This document shows positions 12,160 to 21,762 of a stretch of DNA of 64,000 bases, one piece after another. Where the stretch lies: positions 15,998,222-16,062,221 of the forward strand of contig NC_084818.1 in NCBI RefSeq assembly GCF_963583255.1. Direction: 5' to 3'. The notes under the pieces are model-generated. The model worked only from the letters and a program-made list of their open reading frames with translations. It had not been told where the DNA came from and did not search any database. This DNA comes from Pyrus communis (taxonomy: Eukaryota > Streptophyta > Magnoliopsida > Rosales > Rosaceae). The number at the start of each line of letters is the position of its first letter. The stretch's first letter is position 1. A program made the position numbers and the translations under genes.

Positions 12160-13210
12160 CTAGCCCTGCTGACGTCCGTCGCGGCCTCCGCTCGCCCGAA
12201 CACCGCGTCCCTGAGCACCACGCCCCTGACTGGGCTGACCCGACTGTCTCGAAGACCCTGCACTGCTGGTAGCAATCTCACCCTGCTGATACTGTCCTCC
12301 CTGATACCACTGAGAACCACCCGCTGGAGCTGGAGGATACGGCATATAGCCGCCAGAATACTGAGGATAGCCACCCTGGGAATAGGGATCCTGGGGGTAC
12401 TGATACTGCCCCGGAGCATAAGGGACAACATCACCCTGATAGTGGTAAGCACCACCTCGACCCGTCTGGCCGTAGCTACTAGGACCCTGGATCTGCTGGA
12501 GCGGTGCAGGTGGTGGCATAAAGGTCTGCTGCGTTTTCTGCTGCTGACCCTGGGGACAATTCGCAGCTCTATGTCCCACCTGTCCACACGTGAAGCAACC
12601 ACTGCTACCACGCCTACACTCGCCGAAATGCCGGTTGTTACACCTACGGCAAACTGGGGCTCGGCCTCGACCACCATCACCCTGCCTCTGGCCTCTAGCA
12701 CCACCAGAAAATCTACCTCCACGACCCTGCCCAGTGGCACTGAAGCCACCACTCGAAGAACTCGAACTAGCGCCATCCCTCTTGAAGTTCTGAGTCTGGC
12801 GAGGCCCGAACGATGCTTGACCTTTACCCTTGTCATCTTTCTTCTGATTGCCGTCCTTTTCTTCATCAGTGTCGCTCGACATGTTCTCAGAGTCCTCAAT
12901 CCTCAACAAAATCTCATAGAAATCCTGGTAGGATTCACAGTGTGTGGTAGTCGCCATAGAACGCCACCTCTTCCTGGTGCCCAAACGGAAACGACGGAGC
13001 ATCTCTGTTGGGTTACCAGCAACATCAGGATGGTAGCGGGACAGATCAGTAAACTTGCGATAGTATTCATTCGCCGTCATCTTCCGCTGTTTCAGCTCGG
13101 TGAACTCCTACTTCTTCCGATCGATGTACTCAGAGGGCACATACCTCCTCTTGAACAAATCCGTAAAAACATTCCAATCAGTCCTCTGATCTGGAGTCAA
13201 CCTACGAAGC
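12160..13210 (-). pseudogene. gypsy gag, N-terminus deleted
   Basis: The retrotransposon gag domain (YYRKFTDLSRYHPDVA onwards) is followed by a Gly/Gln-rich linker and a CCHC zinc knuckle, CFTCGQVGHRAANC. The frame starts inside gag at the deletion junction (about 13210). It meets one TAG at a KKQEFTEL-type motif and ends at a second TAG after GRQQG, before continuing into protease. Long ORFs on the opposite strand (12148-13233) and in another minus frame (12108-12899) are shadows of this GC-rich region. Confidence 0.85.
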
Positions 13211-14360
13211 ATGTGATGATTCATAAACAATAATAATATGGTGCATGACATAACGTAATTAACCCTTTTTAATCAATTTCTGGGAATATAAATGTATATA
13301 GGTATATACGGAAAACAAAAGCCCACTCACTGATAAGTGGAAGGGTCGTAGCCCCCCTGCCTCGAGTGCGAACGCTCGTCCTCGGGGTACGTGTCACCTA
13401 TATGCGAAACAACTATAAAAACGTTAACTTTAAAGCACATAACCAACTTCTCGTAACAACTTCTCATACATTGCTCAAAATGGACAAATGAATATACCAA
13501 CGTGCTCTACACAACCTCAGGATCACAACCATATTTTTAGAAAAAATTTCCTCCGCCGCACGCGCCCCCACGCGCCGGCCACGCGCAGGCACGTGCGGCG
13601 CACACAGACGGCGTCAACTGACGCCGTGAGGAATATTCCGTTATCTCTAACGGATTCTGTCAGATTTGACGGAATATTCCGTCACCTTCTCCGGCGACGT
13701 CGCCGGCGCCGGAAAACTGGAAAATTTTCAAATCGTGTTTTCTCACTCGTTTCTCAACCATTTTTCATGATTCTTGAACCAAAATGAAGATTAGGACTTG
13801 TAGAATCACGATAGACTACTTTTAAAGCCTAAAATTCACGAGATCATACCTGTCTCAAAACTCAAAAACCGGCCAACTTCGAAACCCACGATTCCGACTT
13901 CCAATTTCATCCAACGAGCTACTCCGATGCTCCTTAGGACCTCACTAAGACACCTATGAGCTTCAAAATCCCAAAAACGAGCTAGATCAATGTTTGCATG
14001 AACAGTGCTCAAAACGGACATCGTCGAATCGACGTGAAAACGATGTATTTCTCACCTGAAAATGGTACGGTTGTGCTCCCACGAGCTTCACGATCTCAGC
14101 TGTGCCCTTAGTTCCCTCGATCTGTGATGATTTGGTGGGTTGTGTGTGTGTCCGTACGTATTAAGGTGAACGGAAAGAGAGAGGGAGATGAGAGACAGAG
14201 ACAGAGAAAGGGTAGAGAGAGATAGTGAGTGTGCATGTGTGTGTGTGGCCCAACACATGCCACAACACACAAAACAACCAATAATGTCAAAAGAAACAAA
14301 CTAGGGGTAAAGTTGACAATTCACACGTGCGTTTCGATATTTCCGGGACGGGATGTCACA
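13211..14360 (-). repeat. 5' LTR of gypsy element, 3' part deleted
   Basis: This matches 7500-8652 of the other LTR with roughly 15 substitutions by eye plus a few indels. That points to a fairly recent insertion. The equivalent of 6526-7499 is missing. Confidence 0.85.
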
Positions 14361-14395
14361 ATATAAATATATAAAAATATAGACATAAATATTTA

Positions 14396-14420
14396 TACAC
14401 ACACACACACACACACACAT
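14396..14420. repeat. (CA)n microsatellite
   Basis: A CA dinucleotide run in the outer LTR. The paralog near 32805 is shorter. Confidence 0.8.
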
Positions 14421-14454
14421 TTTTTTGCATGGTTTCCTGAATTGCACAACCGAT

Positions 14455-14645
14455 CCTTTTCCTAGGAATCCTAGAAATCTCGTGATCGTGATTGTTCATC
14501 GTACATTGTGCGGTCAATTTTTATTAGGAATTATTTATATTTAATTTTAAATTTTAAAATTTAAAATAATTTCTAACTGGACAATGTACGATGAACAGTT
14601 ATGATAACGAGATCCTTATAAGAAGGATCCGACGAATATCGTTTC
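14455..14645. repeat. Palindromic GGATCC-type fold-back element
   Basis: Inverted arms carry TTCATCGTACATTGT around an AT-rich centre, with GGATCC-like outer ends. It lies in the outer LTR and recurs at about 32850-33040. Related elements are at 17543-17760, 34796-34996, 35350-35570, 41560-41680 and 42710-42835. The family looks like a MITE; its class is not determined. Confidence 0.6.
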
Positions 14646-15040
14646 CGGATTAACTTGACAACTATTCAGAATGGGATAAAGAAAACAGATGGAACACTTA
14701 TGGAATTGACGCATGGCTATGTAGTATTAGGGTTCGACACTTGGTATACATGTGTCATCATAAAACGAATGCTGGAGGCTTATCACAATGTTTGCAGGAG
14801 GTGTACTAACCTAATGCAAATGCATGAAACTGTAGATATCTATACCACTAGGGTTTAATATATATATATACACACACATATAAAGAGGCACATGTCAAAT
14901 TGGCCATTCAAACTTGTAAATATCCATACGTGTAAAAAGAGGCACAAATCAAATTGGCCATTCAAACTTTCAGCAAGATAAAAAAATCAACCTATCCAAT
15001 CAAAAACCCCTTTTGGATTGGATGGGAATGTGTTTGGACC

Positions 15041-16117
15041 CAAAATTACATCATCGGCCTGAGCAATCGAGACCGTTGAATAGGCGAATTTTAGACCGTT
15101 GGATGATAAAGTGGTTGAAATAATTTTTAGTTATTATTGAGAAGTAATATTTTGATTTTTATCGTAATATTATATCTTAATAATAACTAGGGTAGTTAAA
15201 ACCTAATTTTTGATATATCCAGGTGGTTGTTTCGGAACAAAGTGACTTGGAATTCATGGATGAGATTGGTGCACGTGGTCTTATCTAGGAATTGGTGAAG
15301 GAGTCATGCATGCACGTGGTCTTTGGCAGAAGGTTATGATAATGAGGGATAAAGGTTATTAGTCAAAGCAGGATTGCATCAGGTTGCAGGATGACAACAA
15401 AATTTTGATAAGATGAGAGCAATAAAGACTTAGAGTCACAGTACAATTAGGATTGATTTTCGCGACTTTGGCTTGCAGATCTCTATAAATACAAGGCTGC
15501 GAACACCATTCACGCATCTCCAATTCAACACACAACTGCCCTGCGCAAAACCTCTCAAAGATTTTGAGATTTTTGTTTTCTTTTTTCCGCCGACACATCT
15601 TCAGTTTGGATAAACAGCACTGTGAAGGCAACCGGCGAACACCTTCAGTTTGGATAAACAGCACTGTTGCCGTAGAATCAGCCGTTCCCGAAGCACCTTC
15701 AGTTTGGATAAACAGCACTGCGTCGAGGCCGACTGGTTATCTATCCAAGTCTCGGTCGAGAAGGATTTTGCAAATCCTTATTGGCAGAGGTCACCTCATT
15801 AGCCTTCTCGGCGAAATGAGGTGTTACCAGGTTACTACATTCGGCACCTTAAGAGCCGAATTTGATATTGAACTTCGTAGAACTAGCAGCCTTGTCTTCA
15901 GGCTGTAGAACTCAGAGACCGAGAGTGTTCCTTCCTCGGTCGCAATCGCAAGATAGAGAAGTCAACGACGCGCTCAAAGCTACATCAACAAATTTTTACT
16001 CCTCGGCCAAGCTCGGCCGACGAGTTGGCACGCCCCGCATTTGACTGAAGGACGTAGTTAGCTTATTAGTTACTCGGTCTGCGCGCCACGTAGGTTTTGT
16101 AATTTTTAGGATCAACA
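15041..16117 (+). mobile_element. 1.08-kb solo LTR
   Basis: It starts TGTTTGGACC and ends GGATCAACA, with the 5-bp target duplication GAATG at 15036-15040 and 16118-16122. The paralogous sequence near 33340 has one copy of the target and no insert. A plus-strand TATA box (CTATAAATAC) sits at about 15483. About 110-220 bases downstream are three copies of TTCAGTTTGGATAAACAGCA. The ORF at 15564-15908 only reads through these repeats. No internal domain remains, so the family is not assigned. Confidence 0.85.
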
Positions 16118-16526
16118 GAATGAATAAAGAAATACTAAGTCGACTTATATCAAATCTAGAACTTTGATTCTTGCCAAAATTTGTGAGACTTTATAATAAG
16201 TATACGTGTAAAGAAAGGCCACCTCCTACTTATATTTGTTTAGCAATTTGGCTACCTTATCTAGTCACTTTACTAACATGACAAATGTCTTTGGACTGGC
16301 ATGTTGGCTAATCCCACGTGGAAAACTTAGCCACTTAGTTGCTGCCATGTGTCATCAATTCATGGGTCCAGCTGTAAATCCTAAATTCATATGAACTCTG
16401 AAATGTATTTTAAAAATGCCACGAGCTCATAATAATTCCTACTATCTTCATAAAATGACCTTTTCAATAAATAATTTCCAAATAATTCTCTTCTTTAGTA
16501 ATAAATTATCGGGGCCTCACAAGCAC

Positions 16527-16700
16527 AAAGTACAAACCCAAAAAGAACAAAAAAAAAAAAAAAAAAAACCCCATAAAATCAGCTGAAACAAAAGACAATA
16601 ATTTGCAAAGGCAACTGAGATAGCAACTTGAGTATGCTTTCTTGAAAATATACGTTGGCACAATTATAATAAGTTTTCAATTCTTTCCAAATTATATAAT
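16527..16700. repeat. Remainder of HisRS repeat unit 3
   Basis: Intron 1 sequence of the HisRS unit resumes directly after the outer LTR target duplication and fades out near 16700. Confidence 0.65.
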
Positions 16701-17152
16701 AAATTTATAAGATATATAATAAATTTACTTTAATCTACATAGACCTGTGCCTAGGCGTTAGACCTTAGTCCGACGTTCGATTAGTACCTAACGTCTTTTA
16801 GAACCTTGCCATGATCCATTATAAAATTTTGCACTTAGAAAGTGGAATATAGCTGACAAGGTATTTGGTGTACAATAAGAGAGGCCAGAGGGCAAGGTAT
16901 TTTGCTATTGTTGTATCATTGGCAAAGACCATATATAATGACGTTGTACAATGCTAAGGTGTTGTTTATGTACATCGAGTAACTTTTATGTAGAATCGTA
17001 ATATACTCGCTGCTCCAGATACCGTAATTAACCTTTTGTTAAGGTGAAGATACAACCACCATATGCTGCAGGACCCGAGGAATACATTTGTGTGATGTTG
17101 CATTAGGCATGAGGTTGAGGAAGGCAGACAAAATGGGCAGCCTTGCTCCGAA

Positions 17153-17407
17153 ATGACTGAGTCCTACCTACCCATCTCTTCCTTTGACCTCTCAACCATC
17201 GTCACTATCAATCATCCCACGGACTCCTTTGATTTTCCCAATTTCTTGTTTTTGTTTTTCGGCCAGTTGGTCAAAGTGTCGATCAAAAAAGAAGGAAAGC
17301 TTCGAGCTTTATCAAACAGAGAAATGGGTTTTTTTAGAGGAGGGAGGATCCCGAAATTTTTTAAATCACATTCGTTCATTGTAAATCGTGCAGTCAGAAA
17401 TCATTAA
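17153..17407 (+). CDS. Conserved short ORF of unknown function
   Basis: 84 codons starting MTESYLPISSFDLSTIV. The copy at 34607 keeps the same frame for about 75 codons and then diverges. No domain was recognised. It could be a gene fragment or chance; the shared frame is expected from recent duplication alone. Confidence 0.2.
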   Translation: MTESYLPISSFDLSTIVTINHPTDSFDFPNFLFLFFGQLVKVSIKKEGKLRALSNREMGFFRGGRIPKFFKSHSFIVNRAVRNH

Positions 17408-17435
17408 AAAAAAATTTTAATGACAAGAAGGAATT

Positions 17436-17493
17436 CATGTCCCAATGGATAAAGGCGAATTTCAACGAAAGTCACGCGTCTGGGTTCGGTCCC
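17436..17493 (+). repeat. tRNA-derived SINE-like head
   Basis: An A-box-like string (CCAATGGATAAAGG) and a B-box-like GGTTCGGTCCC occur about 35 bases apart, resembling a tRNA-Arg head. The copy at 35257-35311 has a degraded B box. There is no complete tRNA cloverleaf, so it is not a functional tRNA gene. Confidence 0.45.
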
Positions 17494-18042
17494 CGAAGGA
17501 GTTGATTCTCTTCGTTTTATTTTTCATGTTTTTGGAAGAGGATCCTCTCTGGATTTACTTTGTGGGAATCCTAGGGATCCTTACATCTTAGCCGTCTATC
17601 GTACATCGTGCGGCCAATTTTCATTAGGTACTATTTGTATTTAACTTTAAATAATAAAAAAATCAAATAATTTTTTACTGCATAATGCACAATAAATGAC
17701 TAAGATGTGAGGATCCCTAGGATCCCCACAATTTGGATCTGGATGGGATCCAAATCCCATGTTTTTATGCTTTCCTTACATACGCGGCATTTCGTTGATT
17801 TGAAACATCATCAGATTTTATGGGCATACCGCGCATATGGCAGACAACTATTTGTAAGAGAAATTTTATTTGAACCCATCTAACCTCTTTGTACACCCAA
17901 CTTAAATTCTAAATGTGAATTGTCTATTTTATCTTAATGTACAATTACCATCAAGCACAAGATGAAATTAAGAATAAAACTAAAATTTATCAATAAACCC
18001 ATACTCAATAATTAAGTTCTACCATCACACAATCTTTATCCT

Positions 18043-18423
18043 ATATTAAATGGCATGAGCATCAGATCTTGCCATTGGAAGTCTTCCACTCTCATTGCTT
18101 TCTATTGTTATCTCCGCCATTGTCGAAGCTCAGAGGAGGAGAGAGAGAAAGACTATGTGAGGGGTAATAGCAGGGTTTTGAGGTAGGGATTTTCTTTATG
18201 TGCGCTAGGGTTCCACTTTCACAGTGTCGAGAAAATAGGGGTTAGGGCACAAGGTAATTGGCCTGATATAATAAAACTGCAAGAGAGCTGGTAATGAGAG
18301 TGGAAGACTTCCAAAGGTAAGATTGTAGTGCCATTTATGTAAAGTATAATTGATTAGATGTGATTGAAGATGATACTCAAGAATGATTATACTGTTGTAA
18401 TTGATTGGGTTTCGTTTGTTACT
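18043..18423. repeat. Inverted-repeat junction of HisRS array (hairpin 3, left arm truncated)
   Basis: The left arm 18043-18097 is cut at the duplication boundary; the right arm is 18293-18423. The left arm includes a minus-strand HisRS exon 1 beginning at 18120, open for MAEITIESNESGRLP. Its exon 2 partner would have lain left of the breakpoint. Confidence 0.7.
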
Positions 18424-18690
18424 TGAAACTTCTTTATTATTCTCAGAAATGTTGTTCTTGGTTAAAATAATCTATCATCTTTCGAAATACTAAAAGATAA
18501 CTGAAGACATCCAAGTAAAAAAAGAGTGATCTTTGGCTAAAATAGAGTGTGTGCTAAAAATCAGACCGAGTTAGGCTTTTATCCCCACCCTCTCTTCACA
18601 CTGCATTTGTACGAGTCACCACAAGAAAAACATCGAAATTATAAAAACAAAAATCCACTTAAGTTGACAACAATTGAAACTGAGAAACAC

Positions 18691-19404
18691 CTTTTGAGGA
18701 AGATCATAAATCGATTCCCAATTTTCCACATATTTTCCCATGAGGGTTTCTCTCAAATCCAATAGTGGAGTTTCAAGGGTTGTGGCACCATGCATCTCAA
18801 AGACTTCTTGGAGTGTTGAAAATGTTTTCATTCTTACTGCCATTTGTTTTCGGGAAGTCACAAGTACCCTAGGATTTCTAATAATATAAACAAGGTCAGA
18901 ATGCTAGTAAGTCTACTCATGACAAACCCAAAAAGAGAAAAAAAATCATAAAATCGGTTGAAACAAAAGATCATATTCTGCAAAGGCAACAGATACAGCA
19001 ACCATAGTATGGTTTCTTGGAAATATACATTAACAATTATAATAAGTTTTCAATTCTTTCCAAATGATTACTTTTATAGATTCAAACATCTATCTGTATT
19101 GAACTACAAAGGACAAAGTTAAATTATCTTAAAAAAAAAAACTCCCTTCCTCTCAAAGACAATAACAAAGTAACACAGTTTCCCAAATAAAAAGGTTAAA
19201 AAAAATGACTCATTTTCTTCTACATGTCGAATAAATGGTTACTTAAAGCCACAAAATCAAGTAACAACAAAATTTAATCAATTAACAACAATATAATCCT
19301 TTTTGATTATCATCTTGAATCAAATCTGATCATTATAGTATGAGTACCAGATCTTACCTTTGGAAGTCTTCTACTCTCATTGCTTCTATTGCTATATCCG
19401 CCAT
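18691..19404 (-). pseudogene. Histidyl-tRNA synthetase fragment, unit 4
   Basis: Exon 2 (18691-18868) is the most HisRS-like in the array. It reads FEMHGATTLETPLLDLRETL, then MGKYVENWESIYDL, compared with MGKYGEDSKLIYDL in known HisRS. A TAG acceptor and GT donor are intact. Exon 1 (from 19404) has lost one base and is frameshifted after about seven codons. The rest of the enzyme is missing. Confidence 0.82.
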
Positions 19405-19702
19405 TTTCGGAGCTTAGAGAGAGACTGTGTGAAGGGTTGTAGCTGGGTTTTGAGGTAAGGTTTTTCTATATGAGGGTAATGGTTCCACTAACGTCGAGAA
19501 AATTGGGCTTAGGGCACACAGTAATTGGCCTGATATAATGAAACTGCAAGAGAGCCATTTAATGTAATGAGAGTGGAAGACTTCCAAAGCTAAGATTCCA
19601 ATATTCATGTCATTTAATGTAAAGTCTAATCGGATGTGATTCAAGATCATAATGGAGGAGGATTATACAGTTGTTAGCTGGTTGAATTTCGTTTGTTACT
19701 TG
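19259..19702. repeat. Inverted-repeat junction of HisRS array (hairpin 4)
   Basis: Arms 19259-19382 and 19566-19702 are reverse complements, with the same layout as the other junctions. Confidence 0.8.
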
Positions 19703-19977
19703 AAATTTATTATTCTCAGGAATGTTGTTCTTGGTTACAATAATCTATCATCTTTGGAAATACTAAAAGATTATCAAAGATATTTAAGTACAAAAAGAGT
19801 GATCTTTGGCTAAAATAAAGTTTGTACTAATAATCAAACCAAGTTAAGCTTTTATCCCCCACCACCTTTTCACACTGCATTTGTATGAGTCACGACCTGA
19901 AAAAACATTGAAATTTACTTAAAAAAAACAAAAACAAAACTCCACTTGAGTTGACAACGGTTGAAACTGAGAAATAC

Positions 19978-20547
19978 CTCTTCAAGAGGATCATAAATCT
20001 ATTCCCAATCTTTCCCATATTTTGCCGTCAGGGTTTCTCTCAGTTCCAAAGGTGGAGTCTCAAGGGATGTGGCACCATGCATCTCAAAGAAGAACTATTG
20101 AAAATGCTTTCTTTCTTGCTGCCATTTGTTCTTTTAGGAAGTCACAAGTACCCTAGGATGTCCAATAATATATATTAGGTCATAATGCCAGCAAGTCCAC
20201 TCAGAACAAAAGCCGAAAAAAAAAAAAAAAAAAAAAATCATAAATTCAGTTGAAAAGAAAAAAAAAAACCACAGTTTCCCAAATAAAAAGGTAACAAAAA
20301 AAAAAAAAAAAACAAACAAAATGGAATGACCTTAATTTTCTTCTCTTACATATCAAATAAACAGTTACCTAAAGCAACAAAATCAAGTAACAAATGAAAT
20401 TCAATCAATTAATGACAATATAATCCTTCTTGATTATCATCTTGAATCATATTTGATCAATTATACTTACATGAAATGGCATGAGTACCGGAATCTTACC
20501 TTTGGAAGTCTTCCACTCTCATTGCTTTCTACTATTATCTCCACCAT
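19978..20547 (-). pseudogene. Histidyl-tRNA synthetase fragment, unit 5
   Basis: Exon 1 starts at 20547 and reads M-V-E-I-I-V-E-S-N-E-S-G-R-L-P-K with an intact GTAAGA donor. Exon 2 is 19978-20152 with a TAG acceptor and GT donor, but small deletions (175 bases against 179) break the frame. It is a truncated relic like the others. Confidence 0.78.
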
Positions 20548-20862
20548 TGTCATAGGTTAGAGGGAGGGAGAGAGATTGTGTGAGGAGTTGTAGCCGGATT
20601 ATGAGGTAGGTTTTTCTATACGAGCGCTAGGGTTCCGCTTTCACAGCGTCAAGAAAAGTGGGCTTCTGGCATAAGGTAATTGGCTTGATATAATAAAAAA
20701 TTGCAAGAGAGCCATTTAATGTAATGAGAGTGGAAGACTTCCAAAGGTAACATTCCAGTACTTATGCCATTTAAAATAAAGTATAATTAATCATATGTGA
20801 TTCAAGATGATAATCAAGAATGAATATACTATTGTTAAGTGATTGAATTTCGTTTGTTACTT
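20385..20862. repeat. Inverted-repeat junction of HisRS array (hairpin 5)
   Basis: Arms 20385-20523 and 20723-20862 are reverse complements. The sequence beyond runs as a partial unit to about 21137, where it stops at the intron 2/exon 2 boundary. Confidence 0.8.
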
Positions 20863-21137
20863 TAAATTTATTATTCTCAAGAGTGGTGTTCTTGGTTAGA
20901 ATAATCTATCATCTTTGAAAATACTTAAAGATCACCAAAGACATCCGAGTACAAAAAAAAGTGATCTTTGGCTAAAATAGAGTGTGTGCTAAGAATCAAA
21001 CTTTTTTATCTTTTATCCCCACCCCCTCTTCACACTGCATTTGTATGAGTCCTGACAAGAAAAACATTGAAATTAACTACGAAATATAAAAATAAAACTC
21101 CACTTAAGTTGACAACAGTTGAAACTGAGAAATCCCT

Positions 21138-21679
21138 CCCCTATAGGCCACTTGCTCACTTAGGATGTTTCTTTGTGCTCTTTGTTGTTGTCTACATCTA
21201 GTGCGCCTCACAAGACATATTGACTAGCGCACAACACACAACACATTTGGATGAGTCACTCACTTGAGCTCTACATATACCTCAATTATATGGATATGGG
21301 TCTTTCTAAACATAATGATTACAATTATACACCAATAAGAGGTATTGCCTTGGGTCCATTTATCGCCTTGTAGATCAACTTGAATTTTTGGTTGCATGCC
21401 TGAACTTGCGATTCATGCTTATGAAATTCCGGTGTCAACGCACACGCAAAGGACAAAATTGTCCAAGAAAATGAATAAATTTGAATGGAACCAAGCCAAT
21501 GCATTTGAGGTTTCTGAGTGCATCACATACTGATAGACGAGAGAAATAGAGGGAAGCAAGAAGATATAAAATTAGAGACATAACAGAAGACAAGGATGAA
21601 CTTTGACACGTGAAGTTGTTTATTTATAGTGAAGGGCTATAAAAACTAGAGAAATTGAGATCCAAATTACCAAACATAA
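21138..21679. other. Unassigned stretch between HisRS array and UGT1
   Basis: No gene was recognised on either strand. The first half breaks sharply from the HisRS unit. The last part may belong to the UGT1 3' region, since homology with the UGT2 3' flank begins at about 21680. Confidence 0.4.
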
Positions 21680-21762
21680 ACATTAAAAGGCAATACTAAA
21701 TGAAAATAAGATAAATCCCTGGTAAATAAAAGCATATATGATAGTTCAGGACCCATAGCAAG

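Larger units (their letters stand above)
6526..14360 (-). mobile_element. Ty3/gypsy chromovirus (Tekay/Del-like), truncated 5' LTR
   Basis: This LTR retrotransposon is read on the minus strand: truncated 5' LTR (13211-14360), gag, protease, RT, RNase H, integrase with chromodomain-like tail, then a full 3' LTR (6526-8652). The target duplication is ATATA at 6521-6525 and 14361-14365. The paralogous site near 32770 has a single ATATA and no insert, which proves both ends. The PBS, leader, gag N-terminus and 3' part of the 5' LTR were removed by one deletion, with its junction at about 13210. Three in-frame TAG codons break the gag-pol frame. The tail motif [15 protein letters not shown] suggests the Tekay/Del lineage (inference). 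Confidence 0.9.
5424..16521. mobile_element. Outer solo LTR, split by two nested insertions
   Basis: The ends are TGTCACGCCC at 5424 and GGGGCCTCACA ending at 16521. They are flanked by the 5-bp target duplication AGCAC (5419-5423 and 16522-16526) within a HisRS repeat unit. Without the nested gypsy element and the 1.08-kb solo LTR it is about 2.2 kb. No internal coding region belongs to it, so it is read as a solo LTR. The second copy of the region keeps only its distal part (32140-33751). Confidence 0.75.
16701..18042. other. Non-coding stretch shared with 33.9-35.9 kb
   Basis: No certain gene. It matches 33930-35862. It contains a conserved 84-codon ORF (17153-17407), a tRNA-like SINE head (17436-17493) and a GGATCC fold-back repeat (17543-17760). 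Homology with the second copy ends at 18042, where the HisRS array resumes. Confidence 0.5.

Noticed and set aside
12148..13233. 361-codon plus-strand ORF and a 263-codon minus-strand ORF (12108-12899)
   Set aside because: Both are out-of-frame readings of the GC-rich gag linker; the frame at 12160-13080 has the gag domain and zinc knuckle.
15564..15908. 114-codon ORF
   Set aside because: It runs through tandem repeats in a solo LTR downstream of its TATA box.
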